Assembly (NCBI GenBank): GCA_900318555.1
Contig: ONKX01000006.1
Coordinates: 19,368 to 83,367, forward strand
Length of the DNA: 64,000 nt
Direction: 5' to 3'
DNA from: an uncultured Prevotellaceae bacterium
GTDB taxonomy: Bacteria > Bacteroidota > Bacteroidia > Bacteroidales > Bacteroidaceae
The stretch's first letter is position 1. Every line of letters begins with the position of its first letter. The notes under the pieces are model-generated. The model was not told where the DNA came from. It saw only the letters and a list, made by a program, of their open reading frames with translations, and did not search any database. Positions 49,069 through 56,608 of the stretch are shown one piece after another. Position numbers and translations under genes: made by a program.

Positions 49069-52041
49069 ATGGACAGTAAACGTACACTTTTGCTTATGCT
49101 GATGCCGCTGATGGCTGTGGTAGCCCTGGCTCAGCGCTCATTCACGGGTATGATCGTCGACGACGCACAGGACCCCATTCCCCAAACAACGGTAAAACTG
49201 CTGAAGATGGACAGCACGCTCGTGAAGGGTGCGCTGACCGACATGGAGGGTAAGTTTAAGATTAACGCCCAGGCAGGTGACTATATTCTGCAGGTGACCT
49301 GCGTAGGCTTCAAGGCCTATACTAAGCGTGTCAAGATGGCCGGCAGTGACGTGATGCTGGGTACCATTGATATGGAGCCCGATGCCGTCATGCTGAAGGG
49401 TACCACCGTCACCGGTCATGCAGCGAAAGTGACGTTGAAGGCCGACACCTTTATATATAATGCCGCTGCGTTCCGTACGCCCGAGGGTTCGGTGGTCGAG
49501 GAACTGGTGAGACGTCTGCCCGGTGCCGAGGTCAGCGACGACGGTTCGGTGAAGATTAACGGTAAGCAGGTGAAGAAGATCTTGGTGGACGGTAAGGAAT
49601 TTATGACCGGTGACACGAAGACCGCCATGAAGAACCTGCCGACGAACATCATCGACCGCATCAAGGCTTACGACAAGCAGAGCGATATGGCTCGTGTGTC
49701 GGGTATTGAGGACGGCGAGGAAGAGACGGTGCTCGACTTCGGTATCAAGGCAGGCATGAACAAGGGTGTCATGGTGAACGCCGACGTGTCAGCCGGTACG
49801 AAGAGTCGCTATGCAGGCCGCTTGTTCGGTGGCGTGATGAAGGACGACATGAAGGTGTTCCTGATGACTAATGCCAACAATACCAACGACATGGGATTCC
49901 CCGGCGGTGGTGGCGGTGGCCGTTTCGGTGCTGGCCGTCAGGGTCTGAACGCCATGAAGATGGCCGGTGTGAACCTGAACTATGAGAAGACCAACGTGCT
50001 GACCGTTGACGGTAGTGTGCGCTGGAACCACAGCGACGGTGATGCTCTCTCGAAGAGTACTACGGAGAGTTTCTTCAGTGGTACCACGTCGTCGTTCAGT
50101 AATAGCAATACGCAGAACTACACCCGTGCAAACCAGTGGAACGGTCAGATGCGCCTGGAATGGCAGCCTGACTCGATGACGAACATCATGTTCCGCCCGA
50201 ACTTCTCGTACGGCACCAACGACGGTACGAACATCGGTCTGAATGCCACGTTCGACAAGGATCCTTACGAATATTCGAATAACCCATTGCTCGACGTGCT
50301 GGAGCTTGCACAGAAATATGGTATCGTCAAGAACTATCAATTGAACGACGGTATCAACTATAGCGACTCGAAGACGTTGCGTGGTATGTTGCAGTTTAAC
50401 CGCCGTCTGAGCAATAACGGCCGTAACATCACCATCCAGTTGAACGGTAACTGGGGCGAGGGTGTCAGCAAGTCGATGGCCAACAGCTATATCTACCTGT
50501 TTACGGTGCTCGATACGACCATTACCAACCGTTATAACGTGACGCCGCAGGACAACTGGGGCTACTCGGTGCGCGCAACCTACAGCGAGCCTATTGCCCG
50601 TCAGGTGTACTTGCAGTTCGGCTACCGCTATCAGTACAGCTATACCAAGAGCGACCGTAAGACCTATGGTCTGAATGATTACGACTATTCGGGCATTCGT
50701 CCGATGTATCGTAATTTCGATGCTTATCTGAATCCGCTCACTCATCCGCTGGACTATTATGAGGACGAGACGCTGAGCCGTTATTCGAACTATAAGAACT
50801 ATACCCATACGGCTGAGATAACGTTGCGTGTGGTACGTCCGTCGTACAACCTGAACATTGGTTTCCAGGTGATTCCCCAGAAGTCACACTTCATTCAGGA
50901 CTACACGAAGCTGCTGGATGGCAAGACAACTCGTCTGCGTGCAGATACTACCCGTACCGTGACCAACTTCTCGCCGACGGTGGACTTCCGTTGGAAGAAG
51001 TCGCAGACCGGTCAGCTGCGTTTGACCTACCGTGCCAATACCCAACAGCCGTCGATGAGCGACCTGCTGGATGTGTATGACGACAGCAATCCCCTGCGCA
51101 TCACTCGTGGTAACCCTGGTTTGAAGCCTTCGTTCACGCAGAACATCAACCTGTACTACAACGACTACTTCACGAATCACCAGCGTGCCGTGATGACGTT
51201 TGTGAACTTCTCGACGACCAGCAACTCCGTGTCGAACAAGACAACCTATGTGGAGTCTACCGGTGGAACCATCACCCGTCCTGAGAATATTAACGGTAAC
51301 TGGAACGGTAGCCTTGGCTTTATGTTCAATACCGCCATTGACTCGGCAGCATTCTACAATATCAATACCTTCACGAATCTGAGCTACAACCACAATGTGG
51401 GTTATGTCAGCGTCAACAGTCTGTCAGACTCGCAGGAGAGTGTCACCAAGTCGCTGGGTGTCGGTGAGCGCCTGTCGGCCAGCTATCGTAACGACTGGTT
51501 CGAATTCGAGCTCAGTGGTTCTCTGAACTATACCTACTCACGCAGTGAATTGCAGCCTAACAACAACCTCGATACGTGGCAGTTCGCGTATGGTGCCATG
51601 ACGGGTATCACGGCTCCTTGGGGTACGCAGTTGACTACGAATATCAATATGCAGAGCCGTCGTGGTTATAGCGATGCATCGATGAATACCAACGAACTGA
51701 TTTGGAATGCACAGCTGTCGCAGTCGTTCCTGAGGGGTAATGCACTGACCGTCTCGCTGCAGTTCTACGATATCCTGCATGAGCAGTCGACCGTTAGCAG
51801 TATCCTCAACGCCATGCAGCGCAGTGATACGGAGTATAATGCCGTTACCAGCTATGCAATGCTGCACGTCATCTATCGTCTGAACCTCTTTGGAGGTGGC
51901 TTCGGCGGTGGTCGCGGTGGCCGTGGCGGTCGTGGTCAGGGTGGTCCTGGCGGCTTCGGCGGTGGCCGTGGCGGTCGCGGTGGCGGCTTCGGAGGCGGCG
52001 GCTTTGGCGGTGGCTTCGGTGGCGGTCGTCCGATGATGTAA
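49069..52041 (+). CDS. TonB-dependent receptor-like outer-membrane protein with Gly-rich tail
   Basis: A 990-residue outer-membrane protein of the OMP_b-brl_3 type. It has a signal peptide ending ALAQ, a carboxypeptidase-regulatory-like domain (about 22-110), a plug-like region with VVEELVRRLPG, KINGKQVKKILVDGKEF and DRIKAYDKQSD, then a barrel. It ends with an extreme Gly/Arg-rich tail of about 50 residues (GGFGGGRGGRGG motifs, final PMM) and has a shorter Gly-rich loop near residue 285. A Fur-family gene follows 52 nt downstream, pointing to metal or metal-chelate uptake, or to a barrel controlled by metal supply. No SusD partner is present. Confidence 0.87.
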   Translation: MDSKRTLLLMLMPLMAVVALAQRSFTGMIVDDAQDPIPQTTVKLLKMDSTLVKGALTDMEGKFKINAQAGDYILQVTCVGFKAYTKRVKMAGSDVMLGTIDMEPDAVMLKGTTVTGHAAKVTLKADTFIYNAAAFRTPEGSVVEELVRRLPGAEVSDDGSVKINGKQVKKILVDGKEFMTGDTKTAMKNLPTNIIDRIKAYDKQSDMARVSGIEDGEEETVLDFGIKAGMNKGVMVNADVSAGTKSRYAGRLFGGVMKDDMKVFLMTNANNTNDMGFPGGGGGGRFGAGRQGLNAMKMAGVNLNYEKTNVLTVDGSVRWNHSDGDALSKSTTESFFSGTTSSFSNSNTQNYTRANQWNGQMRLEWQPDSMTNIMFRPNFSYGTNDGTNIGLNATFDKDPYEYSNNPLLDVLELAQKYGIVKNYQLNDGINYSDSKTLRGMLQFNRRLSNNGRNITIQLNGNWGEGVSKSMANSYIYLFTVLDTTITNRYNVTPQDNWGYSVRATYSEPIARQVYLQFGYRYQYSYTKSDRKTYGLNDYDYSGIRPMYRNFDAYLNPLTHPLDYYEDETLSRYSNYKNYTHTAEITLRVVRPSYNLNIGFQVIPQKSHFIQDYTKLLDGKTTRLRADTTRTVTNFSPTVDFRWKKSQTGQLRLTYRANTQQPSMSDLLDVYDDSNPLRITRGNPGLKPSFTQNINLYYNDYFTNHQRAVMTFVNFSTTSNSVSNKTTYVESTGGTITRPENINGNWNGSLGFMFNTAIDSAAFYNINTFTNLSYNHNVGYVSVNSLSDSQESVTKSLGVGERLSASYRNDWFEFELSGSLNYTYSRSELQPNNNLDTWQFAYGAMTGITAPWGTQLTTNINMQSRRGYSDASMNTNELIWNAQLSQSFLRGNALTVSLQFYDILHEQSTVSSILNAMQRSDTEYNAVTSYAMLHVIYRLNLFGGGFGGGRGGRGGRGQGGPGGFGGGRGGRGGGFGGGGFGGGFGGGRPMM

Positions 52042-52043
52042 GG

Positions 52044-52092
52044 AACGTTGAACATTGAACGTTGAACATTGAACGTTGAACATTGAACGTTG
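52044..52092 (+). repeat. Heptamer array AACGTTG/AACATTG (7 units)
   Basis: Seven exact units alternating AACGTTG and AACATTG fill the gap between the TonB receptor stop and the fur-like ATG. The most regular array in the window. Confidence 0.9.
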
Positions 52093-52093
52093 A

Positions 52094-52528
52094 ATGATGG
52101 ACGAAAACCGTTGTGTTCAGTTGCTCGAGGAGCACGGTGTCAAGCCTACCGCCAACCGTATTGTAGTGGTGAAGGCTTTGGCCGCAGCGGGTCGTCCCAT
52201 GTCGCTGAGCGAGCTGGAATACAAGATACTGACTATCGATAAGTCGGGTGTGTTCCGTTGCCTAACATTGTTCAAGGAGCACCGTTTGGTGCATGTCATT
52301 GAAGACGGTGGCGATGGCGTACGCTATGAGTTGTGTCACAGCCATGACAGTGAGACGGACGAAGACCTGCACGTGCATTTCTTCTGTGAACGCTGTCGGC
52401 GAACCTACTGTCTGGAGAATATTGCCATCCCGGAGGTGGCATTGCCCGAAGGCTTCGAACAATGTTCCGTGAATTTCATGGTTAAGGGCATCTGCCCAGA
52501 ATGTAAAGGTAAAAAAGTAAGAAAGTAA
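52094..52528 (+). CDS. Fur-family metal-responsive repressor
   Basis: A 144-residue regulator with a winged-helix (VKPTANRIVVVKAL, SLSELEYKI, SGVFRCLTLFKEHRLV) and C-terminal metal-binding part (HSHDSETDEDLHVHFFCERC, CPEC), with two CxxC pairs for structural zinc. Start is ATG 52094 or 52097. It shares a transcript with the TonB receptor across the heptamer array and probably represses it when metal (iron or zinc) is plentiful. Confidence 0.92.
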   Translation: MMDENRCVQLLEEHGVKPTANRIVVVKALAAAGRPMSLSELEYKILTIDKSGVFRCLTLFKEHRLVHVIEDGGDGVRYELCHSHDSETDEDLHVHFFCERCRRTYCLENIAIPEVALPEGFEQCSVNFMVKGICPECKGKKVRK

Positions 52529-52540
52529 AAGGATAAAAAT

Positions 52541-52568
52541 AGAGGAATGAGCTGCGGCTCATTCCTCT
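52541..52568. terminator. Bidirectional terminator between fur and DUF5606 genes
   Basis: AGAGGAATGAGC (52541-52552), loop TGCG, GCTCATTCCTCT (52557-52568): a perfect 12-bp stem. Its right half overlaps the stop of the DUF5606 gene. Confidence 0.82.
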
Positions 52569-53005
52569 TCTTTTCTGTCGTCAATATTGTCGCCCTCGGT
52601 GGGTGCCATCTCCTCTTCGAAGTCGGTGATGCCCGCCTTCACGAGGATGTTGTACCACTGGATGAGCTTCTTGATGTGGCTGTTCTGCACGCGGTCCTGA
52701 TCCCAGTCGGGCAGCACCTTCGTGAAGTAGTCGTGCAACTCCTTAGGAGAAGCCTTGCGGAAATCGACGCTTGACTCCTTGCCTTTTTCCAGGTCACGCA
52801 TGGATGCAAGGACCTTCATCAGGGGAACGTCGTCCGTTTCGGTAAACATAGCGATGTCGGCCAATGACGTGATGCGGTCGGTGCCGAAGGCCGGTATGCG
52901 CTTGTGGGTGTCGTCAAGTGCCTCAACGATGAGGCTGTTCTTGGCGCGTGATACTAATTTGTAGAGTCCCGGTTTGCCCGAGATAGCTAAAATGGTTTGT
53001 TTCAT
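52559..53005 (-). CDS. DUF5606 domain protein
   Basis: A 148-residue cytoplasmic protein of the DUF5606 family found across Bacteroidetes. The N-terminal domain starts MKQTILAISGKPGLYKLVSR, followed by a helical domain with DYFTKVLPDWDQDRV and a very acidic tail. The function is unknown; the gene is usually linked to coaE and ybbR, as here. Confidence 0.9.
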   Translation of the reverse strand: MKQTILAISGKPGLYKLVSRAKNSLIVEALDDTHKRIPAFGTDRITSLADIAMFTETDDVPLMKVLASMRDLEKGKESSVDFRKASPKELHDYFTKVLPDWDQDRVQNSHIKKLIQWYNILVKAGITDFEEEMAPTEGDNIDDRKEEE

Positions 53006-53043
53006 TTTTTTTTCGTTATTATGATATTTTTTATTATTTCGTT

Positions 53044-53075
53044 ATTACGGAATTTCGGTATTTCGACATTACGTC
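53044..53075 (-). repeat. Octamer array ATTTCGGT (4 units)
   Basis: ATTACGGA, ATTTCGGT, ATTTCGAC, ATTACGTC in 8-bp register; contains the coaE stop codon. Confidence 0.75.
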
Positions 53076-53599
53076 GTCGTTAGTAATCTTTCGATTTGAC
53101 TGTTGAGGTCAGCTTGGCCGTCGTTGATGATTTCGAAATCGGCGCGTGCCTTGACCTGTTCCTGCGGCCACTGGCGGGCAATCCATTGCAGGGCTTTTTC
53201 GCGAGTGATGCCGTCACGCTGCATGACACGCTCGATGCGTATTTCCTCAGGGGCTGTCACCACAACGACGCGGTCAACGAGCTTGTCGGCACCCGATTCG
53301 AACAGGATGGCACTCTCCATCCACATCATGCCACTCTCCTCGAAGTCCTGGAAGACGGCAGGGTGAACGATGGCATTCACGGCCTGTTGGTTTTTCTCAT
53401 TAGCCAACAGGAAACGGCTGATGGCTGCTTTGTCGAGTGAACCGATGAGCGCCTTCAGTTGCTGACGCAGGCGCGGTGAGGTACGTATCAGTCGCTTGGC
53501 TGCTGCATCGCAGTCGTACACCTCGATGCCCCGTTGTGCCAACAGCTTACAGACGTAGCTCTTGCCAGAGCCGATGCCTCCTGTGATACCTGTCTTCAT
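53069..53599 (-). CDS. coaE: Dephospho-CoA kinase
   Basis: A 176-residue P-loop kinase catalysing the last step of coenzyme A synthesis. Walker A GGIGSGKS is at 7-14, then YDCDAAAKRL, RIERVMQRDG and the C-terminal FEIINDG block. Slightly shorter than typical CoaE (about 200). Its start overlaps the YbbR gene stop by 4 nt (ATGA). Confidence 0.94.
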   Translation of the reverse strand: MKTGITGGIGSGKSYVCKLLAQRGIEVYDCDAAAKRLIRTSPRLRQQLKALIGSLDKAAISRFLLANEKNQQAVNAIVHPAVFQDFEESGMMWMESAILFESGADKLVDRVVVVTAPEEIRIERVMQRDGITREKALQWIARQWPQEQVKARADFEIINDGQADLNSQIERLLTTT

Positions 53600-54588
53600 G
53601 GGATGGAATCATTTGTTTCCTCTTCGATGAGGTAATCCACTTGCTTGACGCTGAGTGTGGCACGGCTGATGCCATGAGGTACGCTTTGCAGGTAGAGGTT
53701 ACACTTTTCGGACGGCTTTTGCTCAATCTCAAGATAGTCGGCCACAACGCTGAAATCGTCTGGCGACAGTGTACGAACCAGACTGATGCCTGCCACGAAA
53801 TTCACTTTCACCTTGGACGGGAACGTACGCAGCGTCTTGCCATGAGGCAGGTTGACACATTTGACTGGGACTTCGATGCTCTCTTCGGTGAGCACGTCGG
53901 TATGGAACACCATTCGTACACGTTCAGGAACGACTTTCACGTCAGCAGGGTGAGCAAGTTTGCAGTTGACTACCAGCGTGTCGCGGAAACCTACGTAGTT
54001 GAGTGGTTCGCTATAGATGATGCGGATGCTGTCCAGTTTTTCGCGCGTGGCATAGACATCGACGCTGTCGGGGCTGTAGACGACATGTGAGATGAAGTAG
54101 AGCTGTTCGGGAATGACGCGGCCTGTCCAGTGAACGGGAACACGCTTGCGTTCACCGTTGTTGTAGAAAAACTCCAGTTTTTCGGGTTTGACGGAGGTGA
54201 TCTTCGACGACATCTCGAAACATTGCTCGATAGCACGTTTCAGGTCTGATGCGGGAACAACGCCTTTGCCATTTTCTTTGTCGTAGTTTCTGAAGTCAAT
54301 CTTGATGCTATGTTTGTGTTCGCCATAGAGGTAGTTCAGCAGCACCCAACCCTGGTCGTGTACGGTAGCACGTACTGTATCGACATGGGCAGAAGTCAAC
54401 ATCACGTTTCTGGGTACGTTGACGATTTGGACGGGAATCTTCAGCTCTTTCTCATAAGCACCGTTAAGTGTCAGGATGAACCAGAAGACAGCCGAGAGCA
54501 GTACAAAGAACAAGAAAACCAGGAGCTGCTTGTTCATGTTACTCAACAAGAAGTCCTTGACAATCTGGAACAGGTTCCGTCCTTCCAT
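53596..54588 (-). CDS. YbbR-like protein
   Basis: A 330-residue membrane-anchored protein: one transmembrane helix near 21-42 (LLVFLFFVLLSAVFWFILTL), then periplasmic YbbR repeats. YbbR (CdaR-type) proteins are linked to cyclic-di-AMP synthase control in other bacteria; no dacA/cdaA lies in this window. It is between yajC and coaE in the minus-strand operon. Confidence 0.88.
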   Translation of the reverse strand: MEGRNLFQIVKDFLLSNMNKQLLVFLFFVLLSAVFWFILTLNGAYEKELKIPVQIVNVPRNVMLTSAHVDTVRATVHDQGWVLLNYLYGEHKHSIKIDFRNYDKENGKGVVPASDLKRAIEQCFEMSSKITSVKPEKLEFFYNNGERKRVPVHWTGRVIPEQLYFISHVVYSPDSVDVYATREKLDSIRIIYSEPLNYVGFRDTLVVNCKLAHPADVKVVPERVRMVFHTDVLTEESIEVPVKCVNLPHGKTLRTFPSKVKVNFVAGISLVRTLSPDDFSVVADYLEIEQKPSEKCNLYLQSVPHGISRATLSVKQVDYLIEEETNDSIP

Positions 54589-54590
54589 GC

Positions 54591-54618
54591 TCTAACCTCT
54601 TACTTCTTATTTCTGCAC
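54591..54618 (-). repeat. Heptamer array TCTTACT (4 units)
   Basis: TCTAACC, TCTTACT, TCTTATT, TCTGCAC between yajC and the YbbR gene; the third unit contains the yajC stop. Confidence 0.6.
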
Positions 54619-54927
54619 GGGGGTGCTTGAAGTATCTTTGAAGACGTAACCCTTGTCAACCTTGATGACCACGCCGTCGGCAATCTTCACCTCGATGATG
54701 CCTGTTGCCAAGTCAATCTTCTTGACAGTGCCATAGATGCCACCACCGGTGATGACCTCGGCACCTTCGGCCAGCGAGTTCTGGAAGTTCTGAATCTCCT
54801 TCTGACGCTTCTGCTGGGGACGAATCATAAAGAAATACATGATGGCAAAGATGGCTACCATCATAATGATAAAACTCATGCCGCCGCCACCCTGGGCAGC
54901 CTGTGCGGCTAAAAAGATCTGTGTCAT
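54607..54927 (-). CDS. yajC: Preprotein translocase subunit YajC
   Basis: A 106-residue inner-membrane protein: a helix at about 15-37 (MSFIIMMVAIFAIMYFFMI) followed by RPQQKRQKE and a cytoplasmic beta domain (GGGIYGTVKKID). It assists the SecDF-YidC part of protein export. It lies downstream of nusB in the operon, a common Bacteroidetes order. Confidence 0.95.
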   Translation of the reverse strand: MTQIFLAAQAAQGGGGMSFIIMMVAIFAIMYFFMIRPQQKRQKEIQNFQNSLAEGAEVITGGGIYGTVKKIDLATGIIEVKIADGVVIKVDKGYVFKDTSSTPVQK

Positions 54928-54942
54928 GTTTTATTGTTTTTT

Positions 54943-54974
54943 ATTACGTTATTTCGGTATTTCGTAATTTCGAT
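54943..54974 (-). repeat. Octamer array ATTTCGGT (4 units)
   Basis: ATTACGTT, ATTTCGGT, ATTTCGTA, ATTTCGAT between nusB and yajC. Same vocabulary as 53044-53075. Confidence 0.78.
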
Positions 54975-54981
54975 AATATTA

Positions 54982-55911
54982 TTATCTTACCATTTTCATT
55001 AGTCTGCCGCTATTCACCAAATGGTGGGCAATGGCGTCAAGCATACCATTGATATAGCCTGCACTGCGTGGGGTAGAGTAGACCTTGGCCAGCTCGACAT
55101 ACTCGTTGATGCTCACGCTGATGGGGATAGAAGGGAAGGTCATCATCTCGGCAATGGCTATCTGCATGATGACGATGTCCATATAGGCCAAACGTGAAAA
55201 GTCCCAGTTGCGCGAAGCCTCACTCATGTAACGCTGATATTCCTCACCATTCATGATGGTGGCACGGAACAGTTTGCGGGCATAGTCTTTGTCCTCCTCG
55301 GAATCGTATTCGGGCAACAGTTCCTGATTGCTGCTGTTCTTCTCCTCGAAACGCTTGATGGTCTTGACAACGAAGGTATCCACCACCTCTTTGTCGTCAT
55401 TCCAATAGAGGCTCTGCTCCTCAAGCAGGGCATCGAGGTCGGGATTGTCCTGTATCAGCGTACGGTAAATCTTACGCCACAGTTCACGGTCAGTCAGATA
55501 ATCATCATCGGCAGACTCCATATAGTCCTTGTAAATCTGGCTTTCCGTAATCTGAATGTAGATTTTCTTGAGGAATTCAGGATGGTCGTCCCACGATTTC
55601 TTCTGGGTCTCCATGAATTCGTTCAGCATTTTGTTCTGTTCCAACTGCAAGGCGAAGCGGTTGTAAACGAACTTGGTAGAAGGCATAGGCGTCCCCTCAC
55701 GCTTTGCTTTTGACTCGGCCACTTCCACATGACGACGAGCCTCGCGGGTGATACCCACGATGAGAGCCAGCAGATAGTTATACATATCGTAGGCTTTCGA
55801 CAGGCTGAACATCAATTCCTTCTCTGCTGTGTCGATGTTCTTACTGCCGTTTTGATAGTACGCGTATGTCAGCTGTACTACCTTGATTCTAATTAATTCT
55901 CTGTTAATCAT
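54982..55911 (-). CDS. nusB: Transcription antitermination factor NusB (long Bacteroidetes form)
   Basis: A 309-residue protein, twice the length of E. coli NusB. The C-terminal half carries the NusB fold (NWDFSRLAYMDIVIMQIAIA, PISVSINEYVELAKVYSTPR, INGMLDAIA); the N-terminal half is the helical extension typical of Bacteroidetes. It works in antitermination at rRNA operons. It is the first gene of the minus-strand operon, with a perfect promoter upstream. Confidence 0.93.
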   Translation of the reverse strand: MINRELIRIKVVQLTYAYYQNGSKNIDTAEKELMFSLSKAYDMYNYLLALIVGITREARRHVEVAESKAKREGTPMPSTKFVYNRFALQLEQNKMLNEFMETQKKSWDDHPEFLKKIYIQITESQIYKDYMESADDDYLTDRELWRKIYRTLIQDNPDLDALLEEQSLYWNDDKEVVDTFVVKTIKRFEEKNSSNQELLPEYDSEEDKDYARKLFRATIMNGEEYQRYMSEASRNWDFSRLAYMDIVIMQIAIAEMMTFPSIPISVSINEYVELAKVYSTPRSAGYINGMLDAIAHHLVNSGRLMKMVR

Positions 55912-55950
55912 AATTCTGTTTCTTACGCTTTGATACTCTTATCAGCTGCA

Positions 55951-55982
55951 AAGGTAGTGTTTTTTTTGCAATTACCCAAAAT
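55951..55982 (-). promoter_or_regulatory. Promoter of the nusB operon
   Basis: On the minus strand: TTTG (55979-55982), a 20-nt spacer, TACCTTTG (55951-55958): perfect consensus. Confidence 0.82.
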
Positions 55983-55996
55983 AAAACCTTATTTAT

Positions 55997-56461
55997 TTAC
56001 AAATTGATGCCATAGTTTTGTTTTACCTCACTCATCACGAAGGTACTCTCGATGGATGCCAGGCTCTCAATCTCACCGAGTTTGTTAAGCACGAACTCCT
56101 GATATTGCTTCATGTCGTGTGCACGGACTTTTAACAGATAGTCGTAGGAACCAGAGGTGTTGTAGCACTCAGTAACTTCGGGGATGCGCTGGATTTTTCG
56201 CACGAAGGCATCGGCAATCTCGTGGTTGATCTGCTTGAGCTTTACCTTGCAATACACCTGAAGGCCCTGTCCCAGTTTCTCGGGGTCGAGCACAGCGACA
56301 TATTTCTTGATATACCCGTGTTTCTCCAACCGTTTCTGACGTTCAAAGACCGGGGTAGGGGTCAGATGCACGGCTTCAGCCAGTTCCTTGGTGGTCAGTT
56401 TTGCATTCTTTTGCAGCGTTTTCAGTATCTGCAAGTCAATTTCGTCTAATATTTCTGCCAT
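55997..56461 (-). CDS. Lrp/AsnC-family transcriptional regulator
   Basis: A 154-residue regulator: N-terminal winged helix-turn-helix (LDEIDLQILKTLQKNAKLTT, KELAEAVHLTPTPVFERQKR) and C-terminal RAM ligand-binding domain (VTECYNTSGSYDYLLKVRA). It probably senses an amino acid. It is divergent from metH, and control of methionine genes is plausible but not shown. Confidence 0.93.
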   Translation of the reverse strand: MAEILDEIDLQILKTLQKNAKLTTKELAEAVHLTPTPVFERQKRLEKHGYIKKYVAVLDPEKLGQGLQVYCKVKLKQINHEIADAFVRKIQRIPEVTECYNTSGSYDYLLKVRAHDMKQYQEFVLNKLGEIESLASIESTFVMSEVKQNYGINL

Positions 56462-56531
56462 AATTTAGAATTTTATTCTATTGAAAAAGCATTTATGCTC
56501 TTTTTGAGGGATATTTCTTCTTTTTTGCCTG

Positions 56532-56539
56532 CAAATGTA
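56532..56539 (-). promoter_or_regulatory. -7 promoter box of the Lrp-family gene
   Basis: The minus strand reads TACATTTG (TAnnTTTG), 71 nt upstream of the start codon; divergent from the metH promoter. Confidence 0.5.
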
Positions 56540-56566
56540 GGAATATTTTCTGAATTATACAAGAAA

Positions 56567-56598
56567 TTTGGTAAATATTGCCATTATTTGTACCTTTG
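56567..56598 (+). promoter_or_regulatory. Promoter of metH
   Basis: TTTG (56567-56570), a 20-nt spacer, TACCTTTG (56591-56598): perfect consensus. It excludes in-frame starts upstream of 56609. The leader is very short, with no room for a riboswitch. Confidence 0.82.
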
Positions 56599-56608
56599 CA
56601 GGTTGAAA

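Noticed and set aside
56462-56608. Cobalamin or SAM riboswitch upstream of metH
   Set aside because: The promoter ends 10 nt before the start codon, leaving no leader long enough for either.
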